Source: Agathobaculum butyriciproducens (GTDB lineage: Bacteria; Bacillota; Clostridia; Oscillospirales; Butyricicoccaceae). Taken from it: a DNA stretch of 64,000 nucleotides. Both the position numbers and the translations under genes were made by a program. Location: the NCBI GenBank assembly GCA_003096535.1, contig QEKJ01000002.1, forward strand, positions 1-64,000, read 5' to 3'. The notes below the pieces were generated by a model, which was given only the letters and a program-made list of their open reading frames with translations, did not search any database and was not told where the DNA came from. This document shows, piece after piece, positions 40,168 to 49,225 of the stretch. Numbering within the stretch: the first letter of the stretch is position 1; each line of letters begins with the position of its first letter.

Positions 40168-41979
40168 TTATGCCTCAGGCGTTTCTTCTACGCGGGTAAC
40201 TGCGATAGAGAGATCGTCCAGCTGCTTGTCATCTACGATATCCGGGCAGTTCATCATCAGATCGGACGCGTTCTGAACCTTCGGGAAGGCGATCACGTCG
40301 CGGATGGAATCCAGACCGGCGAGCAGCATGCACAGACGATCCAGACCGTAAGCCAGACCACCGTGCGGAGGTGCGCCGTAGGAGAATGCAGTAATCAGGT
40401 GACCGAACTGCTCCTTGGCCTTCTCCTCGGTGAAGCCGAGGGCCTCGAACATCTTGGTCTGCAGCTCGGGATCGTGGATACGAATGGAGCCGCCGCCCAG
40501 CTCACAGCCGTTGAGGATAATGTCGTACGCCTTGGCACGAACCTTGGCCGGATCGGTGTCCAGCAGCGGGATATCCTCGTCCATCGGTGCGGTGAACGGA
40601 TGGTGCATGGCAACGAGGCGGTTCTCCTCCTCGCTGTACTCGAACTGCGGGAACTCGGTGACCCACAGCAGCTTGAAGTCGTCCTTCTTGGCAAGGCCCA
40701 GACGCTTAGCCAGCTCGCAGCGCAGCGCGCCCAGAGCAACAGCGGCGGTCTGCCAGTTTGCGTCGGCAACAACGAACAGCAGGTCGTTCTCCTTTGCGCC
40801 TGCACGCTCCTTGATGGCTGCAATCTCGTCCTCGGACAGGAACTTGGCGAACGAAGAAGTCATGCTGCCGTCTGCGGCGAGCTTCATCCATGCAAGGCCC
40901 TTTGCGCGGTAGGTCTTGACGAACTCGCCGAGCTTGTCAATCTCCTTGCGCGGGAACTTGTCCGCGTAGCCGTTTACGTTGATAAGACGGACCGTGCCGC
41001 CGTTCTCAACGGTATCCTTGAACACCTTAAACGAGCAGTCCTTGGCAATGTCGGAAATATCCTTGATCTCAAAGCCGAAGCGAACGTCCGGCTTGTCCGA
41101 GCCGTACTTGTCCATGGCGTCCTGCCAGGTCATGCGCGGCAGCGGCAGCTGAATGTCAACATCGAGCACTTCCTTGAATACGCGCTGGAGGAAGCCCTCG
41201 TTGACGGCGATAACGTCATCCTGCTCAACGAACGACATCTCAAGGTCGATCTGGGTGAACTCCGGCTGACGGTCGGCACGCAGGTCCTCGTCGCGGAAGC
41301 AGCGGGTGATCTGAATGTAACGGTCCATACCGGACAGCATGAGCAGCTGCTTGTACTGCTGCGGGGACTGCGGCAGGGCATAGAACTTGCCCGGATGCAC
41401 ACGGGACGGCACGAGGTAGTCGCGCGCACCCTCCGGGGTGGACTTGGTCAGCATCGGGGTCTCGATCTCGAGGAAGCCGTGCTCGTCGAAGTAGTTGCGG
41501 GCAACCTGCGTTACGCGGTGGCGCAGCATCAGGTTCTTCTGCATGGACGGACGGCGCAGGTCAAGGTAGCGGTACTTCAGACGGATCTGGTCACCGACCT
41601 CCTTGGTGTCGTCAATCTCAAACGGGGTGGTCTCCGCCTTGGACAGAATGCGGATGTCCTCGGCAATAATTTCGACCTCGCCGGTCGGCATCTTCTTGTT
41701 GATGGCAGCCGCGTCGCGGGCCACCAGCTTGCCCTTGACAGCCACAACGAACTCGGTGCGGCAGGTGAATGCGATGTCGAACAGGTCGGCGTTGACCGAC
41801 TTGTCAAAGGTGCACTGTACGATGCCCGCGCGGTCGCGCAGCAGCAGGAACAGAACGCCGCCGTTGTCACGCACGCGGTCAACCCAGCCGTTTACGGTAA
41901 CGGTCTGACCGGCGTGCTCCAGGCGAAGATCGCCGCACATATGCGTGCGCTTCATGCCTGCAATAGATGTGTTATTCAT
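40168..41979 (-). CDS. aspS: Aspartyl-tRNA synthetase
   Basis: 603 residues from ATG 41979 (AAAGGA ~10 nt upstream). N-terminal OB fold (VNGWVDRVRDNGGVLFLLLRDRAG), class II motif 1 (FLEIETPMLTKSTPEGARDYLVPSR), motif 2 (RCFRDEDLRADRQPEFTQIDLEMSF), bacterial insertion domain and motif 3 (GLAYGLDRLCMLLAG). Length ~600 is the bacterial-type AspRS. On the minus strand it is preceded by a small membrane-protein gene and hisS, close to the common hisS-aspS pairing of Firmicutes. No T-box leader is visible in the 105-bp gap. Confidence 0.97.
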   Translation of the reverse strand: MNNTSIAGMKRTHMCGDLRLEHAGQTVTVNGWVDRVRDNGGVLFLLLRDRAGIVQCTFDKSVNADLFDIAFTCRTEFVVAVKGKLVARDAAAINKKMPTGEVEIIAEDIRILSKAETTPFEIDDTKEVGDQIRLKYRYLDLRRPSMQKNLMLRHRVTQVARNYFDEHGFLEIETPMLTKSTPEGARDYLVPSRVHPGKFYALPQSPQQYKQLLMLSGMDRYIQITRCFRDEDLRADRQPEFTQIDLEMSFVEQDDVIAVNEGFLQRVFKEVLDVDIQLPLPRMTWQDAMDKYGSDKPDVRFGFEIKDISDIAKDCSFKVFKDTVENGGTVRLINVNGYADKFPRKEIDKLGEFVKTYRAKGLAWMKLAADGSMTSSFAKFLSEDEIAAIKERAGAKENDLLFVVADANWQTAAVALGALRCELAKRLGLAKKDDFKLLWVTEFPQFEYSEEENRLVAMHHPFTAPMDEDIPLLDTDPAKVRAKAYDIILNGCELGGGSIRIHDPELQTKMFEALGFTEEKAKEQFGHLITAFSYGAPPHGGLAYGLDRLCMLLAGLDSIRDVIAFPKVQNASDLMMNCPDIVDDKQLDDLSIAVTRVEETPEA

Positions 41980-42084
41980 GTTTATCAATCCTTTAAGATT
42001 TGTTTATTACAGTTTTGATTTGCAGAGCAAATTCTATTTCATACGCGCTGTCGCGCGGATTAGCTGAGATATGGATAATTTAAG

Positions 42085-42294
42085 TTACTCATTGTCTGTA
42101 TTCTTCATCGCCGGACGAACGTGCTCATAATAGCCGAGAAAGACCATAATCGCAAACAGAATGATGCCGACGAAGGCGATAAGGAACGGTATCGATGCAC
42201 CCGTATTGGTAAAGATAGAAAGCAGCATCAGCGAAACAATGATACCAAGCATACCCGTAATCATGAGAATACCGCCGTAAACAAGCTGTTTCAT
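42085..42294 (-). CDS. Small two-helix membrane protein
   Basis: 69 residues from ATG 42294 (GGAGGG 7 nt upstream). Hydrophobic segments at about 5-28 and 36-58 separated by a short polar turn; polar C-terminal tail with VRPAMKNTDNE. Nothing else recognisable. Inserted between hisS and aspS in the same direction, so it is probably co-transcribed with the synthetases. Confidence 0.65.
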   Translation of the reverse strand: MKQLVYGGILMITGMLGIIVSLMLLSIFTNTGASIPFLIAFVGIILFAIMVFLGYYEHVRPAMKNTDNE

Positions 42295-42334
42295 AAACAA
42301 TCCCTCCATATTCAGTTGAAAACTCTATCCGTCC

Positions 42335-42390
42335 ATTAACAGTCAGCAATCAATAATTACTAACTACTAATTCCTAATTACTAATTAGAA
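42335..42390. repeat. AT-rich repeated TAATTACTAA tract
   Basis: Several tandem variants of AATTACTA / CTAATTACTAATT between hisS and the small membrane gene. Looks like the end of a dispersed AT-rich repeat; no second end was identified here. Confidence 0.5.
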
Positions 42391-42394
42391 TGAA

Positions 42395-43753
42395 TTATTT
42401 GTCGCAAATGACCTTGCCTGCGTTCTTCTTCGCCAGACCGTCATGGATGAGCTTTGCTGCCTCGTCAAGCGAAATCTTGACCTGCTCGCCGCTCTCCATA
42501 TCCTTGACAGCGACCACGCCCGCGTTGATCTCATCCTCACCGAGGAAGATAACGAACGGAATGCTCAGCTTGTCGGCGTAGCCGATCTTGTGCTTGAACT
42601 TCTTCTGCTCGCTGTACAACTGGGTGCGGATGCCCGACTCGCGCAGAGCGGTAGCGGTCTTGATGGCCGCGCCCATGTCGTCGGTCATCGGCAGGATGAG
42701 TACGTCCGCCGGTGCCTTGTTCATCTGATCGTTCAGGTAGCCCTGCTCACCGAGAACGTAGAACAGACGGGTCAGACCGATGGAGATGCCCACGCCCGGC
42801 AGCTGCTTGTCGGTGTAATACTCGGCAAGGTTGTCGTAGCGGCCGCCCGAGCAGATGGAACCGATCTCCGGATGGTCGAGCATAGCGGTCTCATAAACGG
42901 TGCCGGTGTAGTAGTCCAGACCGCGGGCAATCGTCAGGTCGATCTCGAAGTGGTCAGCCGGAACGCCGAACGCCTGCATATAGGTTGCAACCGTTTTCAG
43001 CTCCTCTGCGCCGAGGTCGAATACCTCGTTCTTGCCCTTGTAGCCCTCCAGCGCCGCGAGGATACCCTCGGTGCCGCCCGGCGTCTCGATGAACTTCAGC
43101 AGCTCGTCAGCCGTAGCCGCTTCCACGCCGAAATCCTCGACCAGAATGGTCTTTACCTTCTCTGCGCCGATCTTCTCCAGCTTGTCGATGGTACGCATCA
43201 CGTCGCCGGCCTTCTCGGTCAGACCGAGGATAGCAAAGAAGCCGTTGAGCACCTTGCGGTTGTTGATGCGGATCTTGAAGCGCTCGAGGCCCAGTGAGGT
43301 GAACGTCTTGTAGATGATGCTCGGCACCTCGGCCTCGTTGATGATGTCCAGCTTGCCGTCGCCGATGACGTCGATGTCCGCCTGATAGAACTCGCGGAAA
43401 CGGCCGCGCTGTGCGCGTTCACCGCGGTAAACCTTGCCGATCTGGAAACGGCGGAACGGGAAGGTCAGCTCGCCGTAGTGCTGGGCAACATACTTTGCCA
43501 GCGGTACGGTCAGGTCGAATCGCAGGGACAGATCGCTGTCGCCCTTGGTGAAGCGGTAGATCTGCTTTTCAGTCTCGCCGCCGCCCTTGGCAAGCAGTAC
43601 CTCGGAGGACTCGATCAGCGGGGTATCCAGCGGATAGAAGCCGTACAGCGCATAGGTTTCGCGCAGTACCTGCATGATGCGCTCCATCTGCACCTGCGGT
43701 GCCGGAAGCAGCTCCATAAAGCCGGATAAGGTTCTGGGTTTTACTTTTTCCAT
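42395..43753 (-). CDS. hisS: Histidyl-tRNA synthetase
   Basis: 452 residues from ATG 43753; GAGGAG is rather far (13 nt). Class II motif 1 (YGFYPLDTPLIESSEVLL), motif 2 (FPFRRFQIGKVYRGERAQRGRFREFYQADIDVIG), the His-specific blocks IARGLDYYTGTVYE and SICSGGRYDNLAEY, and motif 3 (GVGISIGLTRLFYV). Attaches histidine to its tRNA. A TGCACCG / CGGTGCA hairpin (43785-43815) sits just upstream, too small for a T-box. Co-directional with mgsA and minD. Confidence 0.97.
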   Translation of the reverse strand: MEKVKPRTLSGFMELLPAPQVQMERIMQVLRETYALYGFYPLDTPLIESSEVLLAKGGGETEKQIYRFTKGDSDLSLRFDLTVPLAKYVAQHYGELTFPFRRFQIGKVYRGERAQRGRFREFYQADIDVIGDGKLDIINEAEVPSIIYKTFTSLGLERFKIRINNRKVLNGFFAILGLTEKAGDVMRTIDKLEKIGAEKVKTILVEDFGVEAATADELLKFIETPGGTEGILAALEGYKGKNEVFDLGAEELKTVATYMQAFGVPADHFEIDLTIARGLDYYTGTVYETAMLDHPEIGSICSGGRYDNLAEYYTDKQLPGVGISIGLTRLFYVLGEQGYLNDQMNKAPADVLILPMTDDMGAAIKTATALRESGIRTQLYSEQKKFKHKIGYADKLSIPFVIFLGEDEINAGVVAVKDMESGEQVKISLDEAAKLIHDGLAKKNAGKVICDK

Positions 43754-43829
43754 AACTATTTTGATTCTCCTCAAGACAGACGTATGCACCGAATTGGCGT
43801 ACCCGATCCGGTGCAACGAATGCTATTGT

Positions 43830-44240
43830 TTATTTTTTGTTCTTCGGGTTGACAATATTACGCCAATCCAGATCACCGCGATCCAGACCGAGGATGAGCA
43901 TTTCAGCGGTTGCCGAGTTGGTTGCAATCGGGATATTGTGCATGTCACACAGGCGGGAAATCGCATGGACATCCGGTTCGTACTGTGCGTTGGACATCGG
44001 ATCACGGAAAAACAGCACGAGGTCGATCTCGTTGTAGGCTACGCGAGCAGAGATCTGCTCTTCGCCGCCCTGCATACCCGCAAGGCACTTGTCGATTTTC
44101 AGACCGGTAGCTTCTTCAACAAATTTGCCGGTGGTGCCGGTGGCACAGATGTTATGCTTTGCAAGAATACCGCAGTATGCCATGCAAAACTGTACCATCA
44201 GTTCTTTTTTGCGGTCATGTGCGATCAGTGCAATGTTCAT
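43830..44240 (-). CDS. mgsA: Methylglyoxal synthase
   Basis: 136 residues, AAAGGGG before the ATG. MNIALIAHDRKK, CATGTTGKFVEEATG (phosphate loop), GMQGGEEQISARVAYNEIDLVLFFRDPM (catalytic Asp) and IPIATNSATAEMLI are diagnostic. It converts dihydroxyacetone phosphate to methylglyoxal, bypassing lower glycolysis when phosphate is short. Between minD (40 bp) and hisS (76 bp) in a leftward run of genes. Confidence 0.96.
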   Translation of the reverse strand: MNIALIAHDRKKELMVQFCMAYCGILAKHNICATGTTGKFVEEATGLKIDKCLAGMQGGEEQISARVAYNEIDLVLFFRDPMSNAQYEPDVHAISRLCDMHNIPIATNSATAEMLILGLDRGDLDWRNIVNPKNKK

Positions 44241-44280
44241 CAGGAATAACCCCTTTCCTGTATATTTATTTCGAGATTTC

Positions 44281-45021
44281 TTACAATTTAAGTGGAATAC
44301 GCTCGCCGTTGAGCCGCCGGGCGATATTCACAAAGGCGCGAGCCGCGCCCGTGTGCTTGACGGCATGAATGCTCCTGCCGCTGTTGCTGCACGAAATGAG
44401 GTCCACATCCTCGGGCACGAGACCGAGCAGGGGAAGCCCTGCTTCGTCCATCGCGTCATCGATGTTGCCGGATTTGCCGTGGCTGATGAGCTGCGGGCGC
44501 ACACGGTTGAGCACCATGCGGATGCGCTGGATGCAGTATTCCTCCTCCAGCTTGCGGGCGCAGCGTTCCGCGCCGCGGACACACACGCGGTCGGTCGAGG
44601 TGACGATGATCGCCTGCGTGGCAATATGCGCCAGAAAGGAAAGCTCAGCCGGCAGTCCGGCGGGACCGTCGATCAGCAGGTAGTCGAACCCGGCCTCCTC
44701 GGCCTGCACAGCCAGCTGCTCCATGCCGCGCTCGCTGAGCGCGGGAAGCGCCACCGGTGCAGTGAGTAAGTACAGCGTTTTCATATCCGGATGACACGCC
44801 ATGGCATCCGCGAGGGGGACCGCGCCGCCTGCCACATCGGCAAACGAGTAGACCACCCGGTCGGACATGCCGAGCACGATATCCAGATTGCGCAGACCGC
44901 AGTCGCCGTCAATCAGCAGCACTTTGCTGCCAAGCTGCGCGAGAGCCGCGCCTACGCCCGCTGTAAGGGAGGTCTTTCCTGTGCCGCCCTTACCGGACGC
45001 AACAAGAATCACCTTCAACAT
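44281..45021 (-). CDS. minD: Septum-site determining ATPase MinD
   Basis: 246 residues, GGAGG before the ATG at 45021. Deviant Walker A SGKGGTGKTSLT (9-20), A' motif DGDCGLRNLDIVLG and Walker B DYLLIDGPAGL. The C-terminus (NIARRLNGERIPL) could be the amphipathic membrane-targeting helix, though it is less hydrophobic than usual. MinD with MinC blocks division at the poles. Neither minC nor minE is adjacent in this window; upstream lies a MITE-like repeat and then the mreCD-pbp2 block. Confidence 0.93.
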   Translation of the reverse strand: MLKVILVASGKGGTGKTSLTAGVGAALAQLGSKVLLIDGDCGLRNLDIVLGMSDRVVYSFADVAGGAVPLADAMACHPDMKTLYLLTAPVALPALSERGMEQLAVQAEEAGFDYLLIDGPAGLPAELSFLAHIATQAIIVTSTDRVCVRGAERCARKLEEEYCIQRIRMVLNRVRPQLISHGKSGNIDDAMDEAGLPLLGLVPEDVDLISCSNSGRSIHAVKHTGAARAFVNIARRLNGERIPLKL

Positions 45022-45045
45022 ACCGCCTCCGAAAGAAAACCTTAT

Positions 45046-45248
45046 TTAAGGCAATACTGCACAATTAAAGCTGCGGCGCTTTGCGGAAATTTTGTGCCCT
45101 GACTTTGGCTTCGGTTCCTTGCGCGAGTTCCGTCCGCGCTGCCGAGATTTCACGGTAATACATCAAGTATTACCGCAAAACCGCGCCTTGTCAGAACGCA
45201 AAATTTGCTCGCAAATCGCTCTTGTTCAATTATGCAGTATTGCCTTAA
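45046..45248. mobile_element. MITE-like element with TTAA-ended inverted repeats
   Basis: No gene between 45022 and 45440. TTAAGGCAATACTGCA at the left end (45046) is mirrored at the right end (to 45248), with arms of ~24 bp; a further half copy directly follows (45245-45262), making a 32-bp palindrome centred on TTAA. The interior is itself an imperfect inverted repeat with the tip CGGTAATAC-ATCAA-GTATTACCG. No coding capacity; presumably mobilised in trans. The rest of the gap contains the PBP2 terminator. Confidence 0.75.
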
Positions 45249-45367
45249 GGCAATACTGCATAAATCTGCAGATTCGCCTACAAGTGTATTATAAACTAAC
45301 AGCGGGCGGTTTACAAGCGTTCCACGCGAATTTTTTGACGAAAACTTCAAATGGCACCGGGTTTGGA

Positions 45368-45400
45368 AAGAAAAAACCCGGCAAAATCACATTTGCCGGG
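45368..45400 (-). terminator. Terminator of the mre-pbp2 operon
   Basis: CCCGGCAAA-TGTGAT-TTTGCCGGG on the minus strand then TTTTTTC. Confidence 0.94.
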
Positions 45401-45440
45401 CTTATGCTGCCGCGAAACTGCAGTTTCGCTTACAATTGTT

Positions 45441-47777
45441 TTATCGAATCAGGGTGTTCTCCGCCTGACGGGAGGCTGCGCGGTCCGACTTGCCGACAGA
45501 GAAATACTCATCGAGCATATCACGCACGATCGGCGCAACGTAAGCGCCGTGGCCTGCGCCTTCACCAACCACGCAGATAACGATCTGCGGGTTGTCAAAG
45601 GGCGCAAACGCGATGAACAGACCGTTGTCGAACGACTCGCCGTTCTCGAACATCTCGGCCGTACCGGTCTTGCCGCCAACCTTGATGGGGTAGTCCGCGA
45701 AAACGCTGCCTGCGGTACCGCCCTCGTCGGTAACCTCGCTCATGCCCTGCATGACAAGCTCGCGCGTGGCATCCGAAATGTCGATCTTGCCGAGCACCTC
45801 GGATTCATCGGTTTTCATAAAGCTGCTGTAATCGTAGCTTTTGATGCTTTTGACGAGCGTCGGCTTGTACAGCGTGCCGCCGTTTACGATAGCGGAAACA
45901 TAGTTTGCCAGCTGCAGCGGCGTAAAGCCGTTATCCGACTGACCGATCGCTGCGTTCAGATCATCGCCGCCCTGCCACTCGCGGATCGCCGGGTCGGCCT
46001 TGCGCTGCTGCGCACGATAGGCCGGGCCTGCTGCCTGACCGGTGGCTTCGCCGACCTCGATGCCGGTCGCCGTGCCGAGACCGAACTTCTTAGTCCACTG
46101 CTCGAGGTGCTCACCGGTCAGCTTCTGACCGACCGTGTAGAAGAACGTATTGCACGAGTATTTGAGCGCATTCGTGACGTTGAGCGTCATGGGCGTGTCG
46201 TGGTTGTTGCAGCGGAAGGTCTGTCCGCCGTACTCGTAGGTGCCGGTGCAGGTAACGTAGGTGTCACCGGAGATGATGCCTTCCTCCAGACCCGCGATGG
46301 CGGTCACCATCTTAAAGGTGGAGCCCGGCGGGTACACACCCGAGGTTGCACGGTTTACCTCCGGATGACGGCTGTCCGCCTGGATAGAGGCGTAGTTTTT
46401 GTTGTAGTTTGCCAGGTAGTAGGTCGGGTAGGACGCCATTGCGAGCACCTCGCCCGTGTTCGGGTCGAGTGCAACAGCCGCGCCGCCCTTGCCGTAAGCG
46501 GAGAGATTGCCTGCCAGCGATTTCTCGGCGACTTCCTGCAGGTCAAGGTCAATCGTGGTGATAACATTATCGCCGGGCTTGGGAGCTGTAGCGGTGGTCT
46601 GCTCGGCAATAGCCGAACCGCCAAGATCGGTCTCCACCGTGCGGGAGCCTGCCGTGCTGTGCAGGTAGGACTCGAGCGCGCTCTCCAGACCGGATTTGCC
46701 GATGAGATCGCTCATCTGGTAGCCTGCCTTGTCCTTGTAAGGGCCGCCGTTTTTGTCGGACCTCCACTCGTCGGAGGTCAGGGAGCCGATCGTGCCGAGC
46801 AGGTGTGCGGCGGTGGAGGTGTCGTATTGGCGGACGGCTTCGCTCTGGATTTCAATGCCCTGAAAATCCGCGCTGTGCTCCTTGATATAGGCGATCAGGT
46901 CCATTGGCACATTGTCCGCGAGCGTGTAGGTCGCCTGATTGCTGAAGCCGACCGTGCGCATGCTGTAATAGATGCCGACCATCGTGCGGGCATCCGCAAG
47001 CGAGAGATCGGTCGGCATGCCGAGGTTTTTCTCCATATAGGCGCGCATGGCGTTGATAAACTCGGTCGGGGAGACCAGCTTGGTCGCATCCACCTGTGCC
47101 GCCTGATCAATGGTGTTGCCGTTCTCGTCGGTCTTGGGGTCGGTTTCATTGGCCTGCTTGGCAGCATCTACGGCCGTCGTAACCGCATCCAGACCGAGCG
47201 ACTTGGCGCTGTCCTTCATATAACCCGACAATTCGGTCAGCGATGCGCTGTTGTAGGTGAACGGCGCGGCCTGCGTGATCGGCAGCCGGTCGTTGATGGA
47301 CGGAATCGCCGCTGTGTCCGCAGAAACCGCCTGCGCGGTGTCAGTCGAGGTGTCCGAGGACGTATCCGTGCTGTCTGCGGCATCCGCAGAGGTGTCACTC
47401 GAGGTATCGGTGGCAGCAGCCGTCTTTGCGGCATTCTGCTTGGCGGTCGCGTCCACGGCTGCGGTCTGGATACGGTGCGTCAGATCGAGCAGGGTATCAA
47501 ATCGCTTGTCGTTGCCGTCCCAGAAGGACGAGTAGATGAGCACGAGCGAAAAGCCGGTGTTGTTGGTGACGAGCGGTCTGCCGTAGCGGTCGAGGATCTC
47601 ACCGCGGGCTGCGGAAACCGTAGACGTGGTGGTGAGAAACTCCGCCGAGCGGCGGACATACTTTTCGCCGTTCAGAAGCTGCAGCTGGAATAACTGCGAG
47701 AGCGCCACACCGCTGCACAGCAGCAGCAGTCCGCACAGCGCGAGCAGACGGCGAAGCAGTTGAGGTTTATTTAACAT
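45441..47777 (-). CDS. Penicillin-binding protein 2 (class B transpeptidase)
   Basis: 778 residues; ATG 47777, GGAG 9 nt upstream. N-terminal helix (LLRRLLALCGLLLLCSGVAL), pedestal starting RGEILDRYGRPL, transpeptidase with STFK (Ser486), KYSCN (S-x-N) and KTGTAEMFE (Lys703). It cross-links lateral-wall peptidoglycan with MreCD and RodA. Odd: the pedestal contains a ~45-residue low-complexity insert rich in Asp/Thr/Ser (repeats of DTSSDTS) near residues 112-150. Last gene of the mreC-mreD-pbp2 run, which ends in a strong terminator. Confidence 0.95.
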   Translation of the reverse strand: MLNKPQLLRRLLALCGLLLLCSGVALSQLFQLQLLNGEKYVRRSAEFLTTTSTVSAARGEILDRYGRPLVTNNTGFSLVLIYSSFWDGNDKRFDTLLDLTHRIQTAAVDATAKQNAAKTAAATDTSSDTSADAADSTDTSSDTSTDTAQAVSADTAAIPSINDRLPITQAAPFTYNSASLTELSGYMKDSAKSLGLDAVTTAVDAAKQANETDPKTDENGNTIDQAAQVDATKLVSPTEFINAMRAYMEKNLGMPTDLSLADARTMVGIYYSMRTVGFSNQATYTLADNVPMDLIAYIKEHSADFQGIEIQSEAVRQYDTSTAAHLLGTIGSLTSDEWRSDKNGGPYKDKAGYQMSDLIGKSGLESALESYLHSTAGSRTVETDLGGSAIAEQTTATAPKPGDNVITTIDLDLQEVAEKSLAGNLSAYGKGGAAVALDPNTGEVLAMASYPTYYLANYNKNYASIQADSRHPEVNRATSGVYPPGSTFKMVTAIAGLEEGIISGDTYVTCTGTYEYGGQTFRCNNHDTPMTLNVTNALKYSCNTFFYTVGQKLTGEHLEQWTKKFGLGTATGIEVGEATGQAAGPAYRAQQRKADPAIREWQGGDDLNAAIGQSDNGFTPLQLANYVSAIVNGGTLYKPTLVKSIKSYDYSSFMKTDESEVLGKIDISDATRELVMQGMSEVTDEGGTAGSVFADYPIKVGGKTGTAEMFENGESFDNGLFIAFAPFDNPQIVICVVGEGAGHGAYVAPIVRDMLDEYFSVGKSDRAASRQAENTLIR

Positions 47778-47803
47778 GGGGAAGTGCTCCTTTCCGCAAA
47801 GGG

Positions 47804-48316
47804 TCAGCGGCTGCGCTTGCGGGATTTGCCGCTGAGCCTGCGCAGCGGCAGGTAAACGATAAAGCAGAACAGGCAGGTCAGCACCGTACCGACGGCAAGC
47901 TGCCGCAGGACGATCAGGAAGGACGCGCCTGCATGCATCAGCGAGAAGAGATACCGCAGCAGACCGAGCAGCACACACTCAAACGCCGTAAGGATGAGCA
48001 TGGAAATGTAATTGCGGGTGAGCAGTCTCTGGCAGAGCTTTCCGGCGGCATAGCCGAACAGCAGGAAAAACAGGGGATAGAGACCGTCCACGCCGGTGAA
48101 GCTGAGGTCATAGCAGATGCCGACCGTCAAGCCGACAACAGCCGCCTCCGCCGGGCCGCTGAGCAGCGCGGCTGCCGTGACGAGTGCGGGCAGCAGATCG
48201 ACCGCAGAGCCGAAAATGCGCATGCCGCCGAACGTACCGGTCTGCAGCGCGAAGATAATCACCGAAAACAGCACGTACGCGATCAGCTTCGGGATGGAAA
48301 TATGTTCTCTCTGCAT
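47804..48316 (-). CDS. mreD: Rod-shape-determining protein MreD
   Basis: 170 residues, starting 3 bp after the mreC stop behind GGAGTAAG. Five to six hydrophobic helices; PKLIAYVLFSVIIFALQ, DLLPALVTAAALLSGPAEAAVVGLTVGICYDLSF is the conserved MreD core with the D-x-x-P/G pattern. A membrane component of the elongasome linking MreC to PBP2/RodA. The C-terminus is very basic (SGKSRKRSR). Confidence 0.9.
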   Translation of the reverse strand: MQREHISIPKLIAYVLFSVIIFALQTGTFGGMRIFGSAVDLLPALVTAAALLSGPAEAAVVGLTVGICYDLSFTGVDGLYPLFFLLFGYAAGKLCQRLLTRNYISMLILTAFECVLLGLLRYLFSLMHAGASFLIVLRQLAVGTVLTCLFCFIVYLPLRRLSGKSRKRSR

Positions 48317-48319
48317 GGC

Positions 48320-49183
48320 TTACTCCGCTGTGTCCGTGTATTCGGTGATGATGGAAACCGAGGAAACGCTGTCCACGCTGACAAACGGCTTGATGACCGC
48401 GTAGTACGACAGGCCGCTTTCCTCCGGCTGCACGCTTTCCACCGTGCCGATGAGGATGCCCTTGGGAAATACACCGCCGCGTCCCGAGGTCTCGACCGTA
48501 TCGCCGACGACCACCTTGGAGTCCTCGCGCAGATAGGACAGGCGAAGCGCACCGCGTGTCATCAGGTTATAGTCGCCCTCCGCAATGGCGGTCTCGCGCG
48601 TGCGGGTGACAAGCGCGCCGCACTGCATTTTCGGGTCGGTGATGGAAGTCACCTCGCAGGTGTTGTCGGTCACCTCGCTGACAAAGCCGAGCATGCCGTC
48701 CACGGTCGTTACAAGATCGTCCTTGTTGACGCCGCTCGAGCTGCCCTTGTCCAGCGTCAGCGTATCCGCCCAGTCGCCCGGACTGCGGGCGATGACCTCG
48801 GCGCTGACCGTGGTGGTGGTGCGGGTGTTCTCCGGCTGCCCAAGCTGAGAGCGCAGCTGGTTGTTTTCCTCGAGCGCGATCTGTGCGTCGCGCACAAGCT
48901 GTGCATTGTCGCTGATCTGCTGCTTGAGCTGCTCATTCTCGGCCTTGAGTGCATCAAACTCGGTGAAATAATCCAGTCCCTTGCTGAAAAAGTGTCCGAC
49001 ACCGGTGCCGAACCGCTGAAACGGCCGGACAACCGCACCGGCGGCTCTCGTGATCGGCGAGGAATTGCCGCTGATGCCGCTGTACACCGCGGAGAGAATG
49101 CACAGCAGAATGACGACTGCCGCACCGATCAGGAGCGGAGAGCCGACTTTATGACGTCGTCGCAAAACGAATCTTCCTTTCAT
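48320..49183 (-). CDS. mreC: Cell-shape protein MreC
   Basis: 287 residues from ATG 49183. That ATG has no ribosome site, whereas AAAGGAAG lies 7 nt before an in-frame TTG at 49165, so the true protein may be six residues shorter. Transmembrane helix ~16-36, coiled coil ~72-110 (LKAENEQLKQQISDNAQL, ALEENNQLRSQL), then two beta domains (GWADTLTLDKGSSSGV region, GMLGFVSEV, VETSGRGGVFPKGILIGTV). A scaffold of the elongasome outside the membrane. No mreB is adjacent in this window. Confidence 0.94.
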   Translation of the reverse strand: MKGRFVLRRRHKVGSPLLIGAAVVILLCILSAVYSGISGNSSPITRAAGAVVRPFQRFGTGVGHFFSKGLDYFTEFDALKAENEQLKQQISDNAQLVRDAQIALEENNQLRSQLGQPENTRTTTTVSAEVIARSPGDWADTLTLDKGSSSGVNKDDLVTTVDGMLGFVSEVTDNTCEVTSITDPKMQCGALVTRTRETAIAEGDYNLMTRGALRLSYLREDSKVVVGDTVETSGRGGVFPKGILIGTVESVQPEESGLSYYAVIKPFVSVDSVSSVSIITEYTDTAE

Positions 49184-49225
49184 AATTTTGCACTGAAATG
49201 TGGAATTTCAGCAGGTAAATGCGGC

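Noticed and set aside
43754-43829. T-box leader for hisS
   Set aside because: Only 76 bp to mgsA, no T-box sequence; just a small hairpin.
45351-47693. 780-codon frame antisense to PBP2, and similar long frames opposite iolD, aspS and the Na/Pi cotransporter
   Set aside because: All lie fully opposite genes with intact catalytic motifs, lack ribosome sites, and have shadow-like composition.
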